A stretch of 64,000 nt of DNA from Billgrantia azerbaijanica (GCA_004551485.1 SBLD01000001.1:166424-230423), one strand, 5' to 3'; numbered from the stretch's first letter, positions 30,532 through 38,401 are shown. The notes: generated by a model from the letters alone, not told the origin. Translations and numbers: made by a program.

Positions 30532-31458
30532 ATGCCAATACCCGATATGCCGCCCCGTTTCGCGGGCGATCCCGATCCCCTGGGAATCGATCTGCACATG
30601 CACTCCACCGCCTCCGACGGCACCCTCTCGCCGGCGGCCCTGGTGGCGCTGTGCGCCGAACGCGGCCTGGCGCTGATGGCGCTGACCGACCACGACACCG
30701 TGGCCGGCGTCGAGGCGGCGCAGCGGGCGGCTCGTGAGCACGGCATCGCCCTGCTGGCGGGTACCGAGCTGTCGACCCGCTGGTCGGGGCTCAACATCCA
30801 CGTGGTGGGGCTGCTGCCGCAGGGCGCGCAGGGCCGCCTGGTCGAGGGGCTGGCCGCCCAGGCCGAGGCGCGCGCGCGACGCGCCGAGGTGATCGCCGAG
30901 CGCTTGGCGAAGGTCGGGCTCCACGATGCCTTGGCGCGCGCTCGCGAGCAGGCGGGGTCGGAGAGGCCCCTGGGACGCCCCGACTTCGCCCGTGCCCTGG
31001 TGGCGGCGGGGCTGGTGGCGGACATGGGCGAGGCGTTCCGCAAGCACCTCGGCAACGGCAAGGCGGGCGACGTCAAGGCGCACTGGCCGCCGCTGGCCGA
31101 GGCGGTGGCCTGGATCCGCGATGCCGGCGGCGTGGCGGTGCTGGCGCACCCGTTGCGCCATGGCCTGACCCGGCGCAAGCGCGGGCTGCTGCTCGACGAC
31201 TTCGTCGCGGCGGGCGGTCAGGCCGCCGAACTGGTCAGCGGCTTCCAGAACCCCGATGTGACGCGCGACCTGGCGCGTCAGCTCGACGAGCGCGGGCTCT
31301 ACGCCTCCCTGGGCAGCGATTTCCACTTTCCCGGCCGGCACCTCGCCCCGGGCAGCATGAGCGCGGTGCCGCGCACGGCCGTACCGCCGGTCTGGACCCA
31401 CCCGTGGCTGGCATCATGGCTGGAGGCCCCGCCCCGGGCGACGTGCACGGCGCTCTAG
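30532..31458 (+). CDS. PHP-domain 3',5'-nucleoside bisphosphate phosphatase (RnaAM/TrpH family)
   Basis: A 308-aa metallophosphatase. PHP motifs are complete: HMHSTASDGTLSP, TDHDTVAG, GTELS, AVLAHPLR and SDFHFPGRH. Family members remove the 3' phosphate from 3',5'-bisphosphonucleotides and trim RNA 5' ends. I used the ATG at 30532; a second ATG at 30547 is possible, and neither has a good ribosome site. It is followed by yciO, as trpH is in E. coli. Confidence 0.88.
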   Translation: MPIPDMPPRFAGDPDPLGIDLHMHSTASDGTLSPAALVALCAERGLALMALTDHDTVAGVEAAQRAAREHGIALLAGTELSTRWSGLNIHVVGLLPQGAQGRLVEGLAAQAEARARRAEVIAERLAKVGLHDALARAREQAGSERPLGRPDFARALVAAGLVADMGEAFRKHLGNGKAGDVKAHWPPLAEAVAWIRDAGGVAVLAHPLRHGLTRRKRGLLLDDFVAAGGQAAELVSGFQNPDVTRDLARQLDERGLYASLGSDFHFPGRHLAPGSMSAVPRTAVPPVWTHPWLASWLEAPPRATCTAL

Positions 31459-31530
31459 TTTTCGTGCAGCGCCCGGTGGGGCCGGCGAGGTGGTAAGGTA
31501 TGCGTCATCCATGAACGACAGGAAGCGATC

Positions 31531-32154
31531 ATGAGCCAGTACTTCCAGATCCACCCCGACAACCCGCAGAAACGCCTGATCGACCAGTCCGTCCAGATCC
31601 TGCGCCAGGGCGGCGTCATCGCCTATCCCACGGATTCCGGCTATGCCCTGGGCTGCTGCCTGGGCGAGAAGAAGGCCATAGAGAAGATCAAGTGGCTGCG
31701 CTCCCTCGACGACAAGCACAACTTCACCCTGGTCTGCTCCGACCTCTCCGAGATCGGCACCTACGCCAAGGTCGACAACGCCGTCTTCCGTCTGCTCAAG
31801 GCGCACACGCCGGGCGCCTACACCTTCATCCTCACCGCCACCACCGAGGTGCCGCGGCTGCTGCTGCATCCCAAGCGGCGTTCCATCGGCGTGCGCGTGC
31901 CCGACCACCGCATCACCCACGACCTGCTCGCCGCGTTGGGGGAGCCGCTGATGAGCGTGACGCTGATCCCCGACGGCGAGGACCTGCCGATGACCGACCC
32001 GGAGGCGATCCGCGAGCGTTTCGGCGCCCACCTGGACCTGATCATCGACGGCGGCGCCTGCCACCTCGAGCCGACCAGCGTCATCGACCTGCGCGAGTTG
32101 CCGCCCAGGGTCGTGCGCGAGGGGCGTGGCGACGTCGCCCCCTTCACCGAATAG
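31531..32154 (+). CDS. yciO: YciO, TsaC/YrdC-domain protein
   Basis: A 207-aa protein with the YrdC fold: GGVIAYPTDSGYALGC, KRRSIGVRVPDH and PTSVIDL. TsaC makes threonylcarbamoyl-AMP for tRNA t6A; YciO is a paralogue, and the start MSQYFQIHPDNPQKRLI is typical of YciO. AGGA lies about 9 bp before the ATG. It follows the PHP gene, as in E. coli. A 19-bp tandem repeat crosses its stop codon. Confidence 0.92.
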   Translation: MSQYFQIHPDNPQKRLIDQSVQILRQGGVIAYPTDSGYALGCCLGEKKAIEKIKWLRSLDDKHNFTLVCSDLSEIGTYAKVDNAVFRLLKAHTPGAYTFILTATTEVPRLLLHPKRRSIGVRVPDHRITHDLLAALGEPLMSVTLIPDGEDLPMTDPEAIRERFGAHLDLIIDGGACHLEPTSVIDLRELPPRVVREGRGDVAPFTE

Positions 32155-32177
32155 CGCTCCCTTCACCGAGTAGCACT
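32140..32177 (+). repeat. 19-bp tandem duplication across the yciO stop codon
   Basis: CCCTTCACCGAATAGCGCT (32140-32158) is followed directly by CCCTTCACCGAGTAGCACT (32159-32177): 17 of 19 bases match. The first unit contains the stop codon of yciO, so the duplication does not change the protein unless the first stop is read through. Confidence 0.85.
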
Positions 32178-32190
32178 CCCGGCGGCGCCG

Positions 32191-33075
32191 TCAGCGGCGC
32201 GATTCCTCCTCCCCGGCCCGCGCCTGGCGCGGGTCCGGGGTGGTCTCGTCGAGCCAGGTGCCGCACTTGAGGCAGTAGCGGGCGCGCTTCTCGTGACGAT
32301 CGTAGCCGCAGCCGGGGCACGCCTCCTCGGAGTAGCGCTCGGCGCGGATCGAGCGGATCACTTCCGCCGAGAAGACCCCGGTGGGCACGGCGATGATCGA
32401 GTAGCCGATCAGCATCAGTATCATCGTGATCGCCTGGCCCAGCGGCGTCACCGGCACGATGTCGCCGTAACCCACCGTGGTCAGACTGACGATAGCCCAG
32501 TAGATGGCGATGGGGATGCTGGTGAAGCCGGCCTCCGCCGGTTCGATCAAGTACATCAGTGCGGCGAACAGGGTCACCAGCATGAAGATGCCGAAGAAGA
32601 ACAGGAAGATCTGCCGCGCGCTGCGTTTCAGCGCATCGAGCAGCAGGCGTGCTTCGCCGACGAACTGCATCAGCCGCAGCACGCGGAAGATGCGCAGCAC
32701 GCGCAGCAGGCGCACGATCACCAGCGACTGGGCGCCGGGCAGCAGCAGGGTCAGCCAGGTGGGCAGGATGGCCACCAGGTCGATGATCCCGTAGAAGCTG
32801 CGCAGGTACTGCAGGGGGCGCTCCAGGCAATAGATGCGAACCGCCAGCTCCACGGTGAAGGCCAGGGTGAAGGTCCACTCCACCCAGTAGAAGAGCGTGC
32901 CGTACTCCGCTCGGAAGGCGGGCACGCTGTCGAGCATCACCACCATGACGCTGGTCAGGATGGCGACGATGAGCGCGATGTCGAAGCCCTTGGCGAGCGG
33001 CGTGTCCGACTCGAAGACGATCTGGAAGACGCGGGTGCGCAGCCCCGGAGCGGCCGGCCTGAAGGGGTGCATCAT
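32191..33075 (-). CDS. Voltage-gated potassium channel with C-terminal zinc ribbon
   Basis: A 294-aa six-helix channel. S1-S4 domain with an Arg-rich S4 (VIVRLLRVLRIFRVLRLMQF, about 125-145), pore helix and selectivity filter TTVGYGD (about 215), S6, then a short cytoplasmic tail with a four-Cys zinc ribbon (CPGCGYD and CLKCG, about 255-275). Likely K+ flux across the inner membrane, useful in a salt-tolerant cell. Its ATG overlaps the stop of the CYTH gene by 4 bp, so they form an operon. Confidence 0.9.
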   Translation of the reverse strand: MMHPFRPAAPGLRTRVFQIVFESDTPLAKGFDIALIVAILTSVMVVMLDSVPAFRAEYGTLFYWVEWTFTLAFTVELAVRIYCLERPLQYLRSFYGIIDLVAILPTWLTLLLPGAQSLVIVRLLRVLRIFRVLRLMQFVGEARLLLDALKRSARQIFLFFFGIFMLVTLFAALMYLIEPAEAGFTSIPIAIYWAIVSLTTVGYGDIVPVTPLGQAITMILMLIGYSIIAVPTGVFSAEVIRSIRAERYSEEACPGCGYDRHEKRARYCLKCGTWLDETTPDPRQARAGEEESRR

Positions 33076-33935
33076 GCCTGCCGCTCCCCGGGGCCCGCCG
33101 CGTCGTCCAGGCGCTGCGCCAGGTGCAGGGCGAGCTGGCCGAAGGCCGGGGTCAGCCAGTCGGCCGCTTTGAGCCGGGCGGCCAACTCGGCGGCCTCGGG
33201 CTCGGCGAGGTCGGCCAGGGTATCGATGGCGGTTCGCCGCCAGGCGTCGTCGCCGCTGTCGGCCAGGGCGTCGAGGGCGCACATGGCCCGCCGGAGCGCC
33301 GCCGCCGGGGTGCCGTCACCGGCCGGCAACGACCAGTGGCCCGCGAGCAGCGCGCTGCCGCGGGCGGCCTTGCTGGTCTCCGCGGGCCGGAGCGGCACGC
33401 TGTCGGCGAACTCGGCAGCGAGCCGCCGGAGCACCGCGGGCGACCCCGCCTTGAGTTCCAGCTCCAGCTCGCGGATTGCCGCACGGCGCGCGCCGCTGCG
33501 GATCTCGCCCTCGTCGAGGGCCACCTCGACGCTGGCGCCGTCGAGCGTCAGCGTCCAGGCGCGCCGCGTGAAGTCGGTGGTGAAGCGCGCTTCCAGGCGT
33601 TCGAGCACGGCGGGGCCGAGGGCGGCGATGGAGGGCAGGGCGGCGAGGCCTTCGTGGTCGAGGCCGGGGCCGGGCACCTCCCATTCCCACTCGTCGCGGC
33701 GGCTGAGCCCGCCGCTGCTGTCGCCTTCGGTCTTGAGCGTCTGGCGCAGGCTGGCGTCGCGGCGACGCAGGCGCAGCGCCATGCGCGCCGCCTCCAGGCG
33801 GCCGTCCGGCGTGTCGTAGTAGGTGTTGACCAGGTGCCGCCGCTCGCACGACGCCCCGGCCAGGCGTGGGTGACGGCACAGCCGCTCGGGGCCTTCCTTG
33901 CCCAGTGCCAGTTTCAGTTCGATCTCTTGACCCAT
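33072..33935 (-). CDS. CYTH-domain protein (inorganic triphosphatase-like)
   Basis: A 287-aa protein. The CYTH tunnel domain begins with the signature EIELKLAL and continues with NTYYDTPDGRLEAARMALRLRRRD, KTEG and ELELELKAG. E. coli YgiF is an inorganic triphosphatase with a CYTH plus CHAD layout; here the C-terminal part (about 205-287) is only a short helical remnant of a CHAD domain. AGGAG lies 8 bp before the ATG at 33935; an earlier in-frame start lacks support. Confidence 0.85.
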   Translation of the reverse strand: MGQEIELKLALGKEGPERLCRHPRLAGASCERRHLVNTYYDTPDGRLEAARMALRLRRRDASLRQTLKTEGDSSGGLSRRDEWEWEVPGPGLDHEGLAALPSIAALGPAVLERLEARFTTDFTRRAWTLTLDGASVEVALDEGEIRSGARRAAIRELELELKAGSPAVLRRLAAEFADSVPLRPAETSKAARGSALLAGHWSLPAGDGTPAAALRRAMCALDALADSGDDAWRRTAIDTLADLAEPEAAELAARLKAADWLTPAFGQLALHLAQRLDDAAGPGERQA

Positions 33936-34004
33936 GCCGGACTCCTGTGGCTGAAGCATGTGGCGGGTAGGTGAATATGACGATTGAATGACATTATTTT
34001 TTCA

Positions 34005-34033
34005 ATGACGTGACAGGGGGGAGTCACTATACT
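34005..34033 (+). promoter_or_regulatory. Promoter of the DUF47-pitA operon
   Basis: -35 ATGACG, a 17-bp spacer and -10 TATACT (34028-34033, 5/6). An inverted repeat ATTGAA/TTCAAT (33983-33988 with 34001-34006) sits just upstream and is a possible operator. I do not see a convincing Pho box. Confidence 0.55.
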
Positions 34034-34065
34034 GTCGCCGCCATTTCTCAAGCGCATGATACGCC

Positions 34066-34746
34066 ATGGTGACACCCAACCCGTTTTCCGCGATGTTCGG
34101 TCGCTCGCCCTTCCAGCCGCTGCTTGCCCACATCGTCAAGACCCACGAGTGCGCTGACAAGCTGCTGCCGTTCTTCGAGGCCTCACTCCAGGGCGACTGG
34201 GACGAGGCGGCCAGCATCCGCGAATCCATCACGCGCCTGGAGCATGAGGCCGACAGCCTCAAGACCGAGCTGCGTCTCAACCTGCCCAACACCCTCTTCC
34301 TGCCCGTCTCGCGCAGCGACCTGCTCGACCTGATCAGCGTGCAGGACAAGATCGCCAACAAGGTGCGTGACATCACCGGCATCATGCTGGGCCGCCGGAT
34401 GCAGGTGCCCGACGAGCTGGCCGGTCCCATGCGCGACTACATGCACACCGCCGTGTCCTGTGTCGCCCAGGCGCGCCAGGCCCTCGAGGAGCTCGAGGAC
34501 CTGCTGGAGTCCGGCTTCGGCCGCCATGTCTCCGACGTGATGCAGAACCTCATCCGCGAGCTGCACATCCTCGAGCAGCAGGCCGACAACCAGCAGGTTG
34601 CCATTCGCCGCCAGCTCTTCGAGCTCGAGGACCGGCTCAAGCCGGTGGATGTGGTCTTCCTCTACAAGATCATCGACTGGGTCGGCGAGCTTTCCGACCG
34701 CGCCGAGCGCGTGGGTAGCCGACTGCAGATCCTTACCGCCCGTTGA
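34066..34746 (+). CDS. TIGR00153/DUF47 PhoU-like protein, PitA partner
   Basis: A 226-aa all-helical protein of the PhoU-like DUF47 family; segments such as LFGRSPF-like FGRSPFQPL, LEHEADSLK, LISVQDKIANKVRDI and IIDWVGELSDRAERVGSRL are typical. Members pair with low-affinity Pit phosphate transporters and probably modulate them. It lies 75 bp before pitA, separated by a hairpin that could lower pitA expression. Confidence 0.9.
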   Translation: MVTPNPFSAMFGRSPFQPLLAHIVKTHECADKLLPFFEASLQGDWDEAASIRESITRLEHEADSLKTELRLNLPNTLFLPVSRSDLLDLISVQDKIANKVRDITGIMLGRRMQVPDELAGPMRDYMHTAVSCVAQARQALEELEDLLESGFGRHVSDVMQNLIRELHILEQQADNQQVAIRRQLFELEDRLKPVDVVFLYKIIDWVGELSDRAERVGSRLQILTAR

Positions 34747-34756
34747 CGTCGACGCG

Positions 34757-34781
34757 AGCCCGCTGAAATCAGCGGGCTTCT
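34757..34781 (+). terminator. Intercistronic hairpin between DUF47 and pitA
   Basis: A 10-bp perfect stem AGCCCGCTGA/TCAGCGGGCT (34757-34766 with 34769-34778), followed by TCT. The T tract is too short for full termination; partial termination or mRNA stabilisation fits better in an operon of this kind. Confidence 0.6.
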
Positions 34782-34821
34782 GCTATCCGCTTCCATTGAC
34801 ACCTCATAGGACCCAACCCCT

Positions 34822-36087
34822 ATGTCGATCATTGCGCAATACGGCGACACCTTCATCATTCTTGCCTGCCTGTTCGGCTTCTTCATGGCCTGGGGCGTGG
34901 GGGCCAACGACGTGGCCAACGCCATGGGCACCTCGGTGGGCTCGAAGGCCATCACCATCAAGCAGGCGATCATCATCGCCGTGATCTTCGAGTTCCTCGG
35001 CGCCTGGCTCGCCGGCGGCGAGGTCACCCAGACGATCCGCAAGGGCATCATCGATCCGGCGATGCTCGAGAACGACCCCCAGCTCCTGGTCTACGGCATG
35101 CTCGCCTCGTTGCTGGCCGCCGCTTCCTGGCTGCTGATCGCCTCCATGAAGGGCTGGCCCGTCTCCACCACCCACTCCATCGTCGGTGCCATCGTCGGCT
35201 TCGCCCTCGCGGGGCTCGGTATCGAGGCGATCGGCTGGGCCAAGGTGGGGCAGATCGCCGCCAGCTGGGTGGTCTCGCCGCTGCTCTCCGGCACCATCGC
35301 CTTCACCCTGTTCAAGTCGGTGCAGCACCTCATCTTCGAGGCCCGCGATCCGTTTGCCGCGGCCAAGCGCTACGTGCCCTTCTACATCCTGCTGGTCGGC
35401 TTCGCCGTGGCCATGGTGACGCTCACCAAGGGCCTCAAGCACGTCGGTCTCGACCTCGGCTTCGGGGCCAGCCTGTTGCTGTCGCTGCTGTTCGGTATCG
35501 GCGTGATGCTGCTCGGTGGCTGGATGGAGCGGCGCGTCAAGGCCGCCAACCGCCAGGCCGACCACTTCGGCTTCTCCGGGGTGGAACGCGTGTTCGGCGT
35601 GCTGATGCTGTTCACCGCCTGCGCCATGGCCTTCGCGCACGGCTCCAACGACGTGGCCAACGCGGTGGGTCCGCTGGCTGCGGTGATCAGCGTGGTCTAC
35701 AGCGACGGCCATATCGATCCCACTGCCCTGGTGCCCTGGTGGGTGCTGGTGCTGGGCGGTGGCGGCATCGTGGTGGGGCTGGTCACCTACGGCCACAAGG
35801 TGATCGCTACCGTGGGCACCGGCATCACCGAGCTGACGCCGAGCCGCGGTTTCGCCGCAACCCTGGCCGCCGCCGTCACCGTGGTGCTCGCCTCGGGCAC
35901 CGGCCTGCCGATCTCGACCACCCACACGCTGGTCGGTGCCGTGCTCGGCGTGGGCCTGGCCCGCGGCATGGCGGCGCTCAACCTGCGGGTGATCGGTACC
36001 ATCGCCATGTCCTGGCTGATCACCCTGCCGGCCGGCGCCGGCCTGGCGATTCTGTTCTTTTTCATGTTCAAGGGCATGTTCGGCTGA
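34822..36087 (+). CDS. Low-affinity inorganic phosphate transporter, PiT family
   Basis: A 421-aa polytopic membrane protein. The duplicated PiT signature is present twice: GANDVANAMGTSVGSKA near residue 27 and GSNDVANAVGPLAA near residue 275, with WLLIASMKGWPVSTTHS and ASGTGLPISTTHTLVGAVLGVG. It imports phosphate (as metal phosphate) driven by H+ or Na+. It is co-oriented with the DUF47 partner and ends before a strong terminator. Confidence 0.94.
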   Translation: MSIIAQYGDTFIILACLFGFFMAWGVGANDVANAMGTSVGSKAITIKQAIIIAVIFEFLGAWLAGGEVTQTIRKGIIDPAMLENDPQLLVYGMLASLLAAASWLLIASMKGWPVSTTHSIVGAIVGFALAGLGIEAIGWAKVGQIAASWVVSPLLSGTIAFTLFKSVQHLIFEARDPFAAAKRYVPFYILLVGFAVAMVTLTKGLKHVGLDLGFGASLLLSLLFGIGVMLLGGWMERRVKAANRQADHFGFSGVERVFGVLMLFTACAMAFAHGSNDVANAVGPLAAVISVVYSDGHIDPTALVPWWVLVLGGGGIVVGLVTYGHKVIATVGTGITELTPSRGFAATLAAAVTVVLASGTGLPISTTHTLVGAVLGVGLARGMAALNLRVIGTIAMSWLITLPAGAGLAILFFFMFKGMFG

Positions 36088-36141
36088 AGGTAGAGAAGAC
36101 GGCAATCCGAATTTCTTCAGCATGAAATACAAGGTTCTTAT

Positions 36142-36172
36142 GGCGGCACCACGGCAGTGGTGCCGCCGTTTT
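36142..36172 (+). terminator. Intrinsic terminator after the phosphate transporter
   Basis: An 11-bp stem GGCGGCACCAC/GTGGTGCCGCC (36142-36152 with 36157-36167), GGCA loop, then GTTTT. A TATAGT that may be the argA -10 follows at 36184-36189; I see no good -35 for it. Confidence 0.85.
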
Positions 36173-36233
36173 GCGTGCTCTGCTATAGTCGAACTCTCAC
36201 CTTTCTTCGTTCACCTGCTGCCGGAGTGCGGCC

Positions 36234-37547
36234 TTGGATACTCGTTTCCCTTTCGCCGACTGGTTTCGCAATTCCTCGCCCTATATCAATGCCCACCGCG
36301 GGCGAACCTTCGTCATCCTCATCGAGGGGGAGGCGATGGCCAGCGGGCGCGGCGAGCAGTTGATCCAGGACCTGGCCCTGCTGCACGCCCTGGGCGTGCG
36401 CCTGGTGGTGGCCTTCGGCATTCGTCCCCAGGTGCAGCAGGCCCTGGATGCGGCCGGCATCGTGCCCAAGCGCCACGACGGGCGCTGGGTGGCCGACGAA
36501 GCCGTCATGGGTCACGTGGAGCGTGTCGCCGCCGAGCAGCGCCTGTGGCTCGAGGCGCGCCTGTCGCTGGGTCTGCCCAACACGCCGCTGCACGGCGTGG
36601 AGCTCACCGCGGTTTCCGGCAACCTGGTGATGGCCAAGCCGCTCGGGGTGCGCGAGGGCATCGATTTCTACCACAGCGGCGAGGTGCGCCGGGTTCGCGC
36701 CGCTGCCATCCAGGGGTTGCTGGAGAAGGGCTCGCTGGTACTGCTGCCGCCGCTCGGCTTCTCCAGTACCGGCGAGGTATTCGACCTGGACGCTGCCGAG
36801 GTGGCCCAGCAGGCGGCGGTGGCGCTTTCCGCCGACAAGCTGATCCTGCTCGGCGAGGCGGCGGGGCTCTTTGACGCGAGCGGCACCCTGCAGCGTGAGC
36901 TCTCCCCGGCCGATGCCGAGCCGCTGCTCGCCCAGGCCAGCCCCGGCGATGAGCCGGCCCGCCACCTCACGGCCGCGTGCGCCGCCGCCCGCCACGGCGT
37001 GGCGCGTACCCACCTGCTGTCGTGGCACGACCACGACGCCCTGCTCGGCGAGCTCTTCACCCGCGACGGCGTGGGCACCATGATCACCCAGCATCGCTAC
37101 GAGCAGCTGCGGCCCGCCGAACTGGGCGATGTCGGCGGCCTGCTCGAGCTGCTCGAGCCGCTGGAGCGGCGCGGCATGCTGGTGCCGCGCTCGCGTGAGC
37201 GCCTGGAGCACGAAATCGACGACTACCTGGTGATCGAGCGCGACGGCATGGTGGTGGGCTGTGCCGCGCTGCACGCCTTCGGCGAGGCGGCGATGGGCGA
37301 GCTGGCCTGCGTGGCGATCCACGCCGGCTACCGGGGCGGCGCCCGTGGCTCGCTGCTGCTGGCCGAGATCGAGCGGCGCGCGCGTCGGCTGGGGATGTCG
37401 GCGCTCTTCGTACTCACCACGCACACGGCCCACTGGTTCGTCGAGCACGGCTTTCGGCCCGCCGACCTCCAGTCGCTGCCGCCGCTGCGACAGGACACCT
37501 ACAATCATGCCAGGAAGTCGAAAATACTAATTAAGCCATTGACATGA
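36234..37547 (+). CDS. argA: N-acetylglutamate synthase ArgA
   Basis: A 437-aa enzyme for the first step of arginine synthesis. An N-terminal amino-acid-kinase domain (about 20-285; FVILIEGEAMASG, LVVAFGIRPQVQ, LSADKLILLGE) binds arginine as feedback inhibitor, and a C-terminal GNAT domain (about 290-437; CVAIHAGYRGGARGSLLL, HWFVEHGF) does the acetyl transfer. TTG start at 36234 with GGAG about 8 bp upstream. Confidence 0.95.
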   Translation: MDTRFPFADWFRNSSPYINAHRGRTFVILIEGEAMASGRGEQLIQDLALLHALGVRLVVAFGIRPQVQQALDAAGIVPKRHDGRWVADEAVMGHVERVAAEQRLWLEARLSLGLPNTPLHGVELTAVSGNLVMAKPLGVREGIDFYHSGEVRRVRAAAIQGLLEKGSLVLLPPLGFSSTGEVFDLDAAEVAQQAAVALSADKLILLGEAAGLFDASGTLQRELSPADAEPLLAQASPGDEPARHLTAACAAARHGVARTHLLSWHDHDALLGELFTRDGVGTMITQHRYEQLRPAELGDVGGLLELLEPLERRGMLVPRSRERLEHEIDDYLVIERDGMVVGCAALHAFGEAAMGELACVAIHAGYRGGARGSLLLAEIERRARRLGMSALFVLTTHTAHWFVEHGFRPADLQSLPPLRQDTYNHARKSKILIKPLT

Positions 37548-37611
37548 AAGGCCAGGGGCCACCGGCGAACAGGAGAGGATTGTCGCCGCGAGCCAACGCC
37601 AGCGATTTTCG

Positions 37612-37629
37612 TGTCTCCGAATGGATACA
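37612..37629 (+). promoter_or_regulatory. Possible GlrR binding site
   Basis: TGTC-N10-TACA, one base off the enterobacterial GlrR site TGTC-N10-GACA. It lies about 170-190 bp upstream of the sigma-54 promoter, a normal distance for an enhancer. Only one such site is evident and the motif is short, so chance is possible. A 14-bp palindrome TTTTCAGCTGAAAA follows at 37659-37672. Confidence 0.35.
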
Positions 37630-37694
37630 GCTCAAGCTGCTGTTTTAGAAGGCAAAAATTTTCAGCTGAAAAAACGCGTCGCCGAATGGCGACG

Positions 37695-37721
37695 AAAAGG
37701 GCCGCCTTGGCGGCCCTTTTT
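37695..37721 (+). terminator. Intrinsic terminator after argA
   Basis: Stem AAAAGGGCCGCC/GGCGGCCCTTTT (37695-37706 with 37709-37720) with a TT loop and a fifth T. It closes the argA transcript and isolates the sigma-54 promoter downstream. The argA-terminator gap (37548-37694) otherwise holds only the possible GlrR site and a palindrome. Confidence 0.9.
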
Positions 37722-37792
37722 GTTCGAGTGGCACGGGGCTGGTCCATTAATCTGGTTTTAATTCATTGTTTTTTCTGGCGTTTGTCAGTTTG

Positions 37793-37808
37793 TGGCACGC
37801 TTGTCGCT
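37793..37808 (+). promoter_or_regulatory. Sigma-54 (-24/-12) promoter of the large ncRNA
   Basis: TGGCACG-N4-TCGCT against consensus TGGCACG-N4-TTGCW: the -24 element is perfect, the -12 element has its invariant GC, and the spacing is exact. Only one base differs. The predicted start is near 37819. An AT-rich stretch (about 37745-37775) between it and the upstream terminator could be bent by IHF. Confidence 0.85.
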
Positions 37809-37818
37809 ACAGTCAAGG

Positions 37819-38288
37819 CGAGCAGAGACAGTGGTTCAACGGCTCGAACCACTGGGTCGCCGGAAAGTGCGGGAACACCCCATGCCCTGTGCACCCGGGC
37901 TTCCGACGGCAGGCATCTGTTCCGCGATGTGTAACTCGTTTGCATAAACTGGGTTGCGATGAGACGGGTACCGCCAGACGGCAAGGAAGGGTACCAAAGG
38001 GCAAGGATGCCCTGGCAAGGACGCCTCATCCCCTTCGGGGGATCGAACATCGCGACGGCGCTGGCGGCGATGCCGCAGCGAAGTCGCAGCGAGACGAAGC
38101 CGGGTGGTTGCCACCCGACTGTGACGGCAAGCCCCTGGTGGCGTCCGAGCCGGCACGGTGCTTCGCGGGCCTTCCGGGGCCCACCGGGAAAGTACGGGAC
38201 ATGGCTCGACCAGGCGAACGATGCCTCTATTTTCCTGACCCTTCAGTTCCCTGCGTACTTGGGCCGGCCATGCCGGCCTCTTTTTTTT
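37819..38288 (+). ncRNA. Predicted large structured RNA (about 470 nt) in the GlmY position
   Basis: Bounded by a sigma-54 promoter and an intrinsic terminator, with no credible gene inside. Stable helices read directly: AGTGGTTC/GAACCACT (37830-37853); a multibranch unit closed by GATGAG/CTCATC (about 37969-38029) holding GCC-AGAC-GGC and AGGGC/GCCCT hairpins; ATCCCC-TTCG-GGGGAT with a UUCG tetraloop (about 38028-38043); a GCGAC/GTCGC arm; CGGGTGG-TTG-CCACCCG (38101-38117); CGGTG/CACCG enclosing GGGCC/GGCCC. It lies directly upstream of glrK, the place of GlmY in enterobacteria, but is more than twice as long and I see no GlmY sequence match. It is not RNase P RNA, tmRNA or 6S RNA by the motifs I can check. 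Confidence 0.7.
38262..38288 (+). terminator. Intrinsic terminator of the large ncRNA
   Basis: Stem GGCCGGC/GCCGGCC (38262-38268 with 38272-38278), loop CAT, then TC and eight T residues: one of the strongest terminators in the window. It has no protein-coding gene in front of it on the plus strand, so it implies an RNA transcript. The 113 bp from here to glrK show no clear promoter. Confidence 0.92.
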
Positions 38289-38401
38289 GTCACGTGGTTG
38301 CACGCGGAGACCAACGAGGCGCGGGTGAGACCAGGAACTCTGTTATCCTGCAGGCATGCACCATGGCGGTACCCTATCGACTGCTGAATAGAACCCTGGT
38401 C

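Noticed and set aside
37819-38288. RNase P RNA, because GGAAAGTGCGGGA resembles the conserved GGAAAGTCCGGG of rnpB.
   Set aside because: The conserved 3' ACAGAA core and the flanking conserved regions of rnpB are missing, and the site is driven by sigma-54.
37836-38303. A 155-aa minus-strand frame over the same region.
   Set aside because: No ribosome site, extreme Arg/Pro content and no recognisable domain. The structured RNA explains the region better.
37766-38401. An open reading frame continuous with glrK through the whole upstream region (212 codons).
   Set aside because: It crosses a sigma-54 promoter, many perfect hairpins and a terminator with eight T residues, and the translation is rich in Cys, Trp and Gly with no family resemblance. 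E. coli GlrK aligns from the ATG at 38402. Open frames of this length are common at this GC content.
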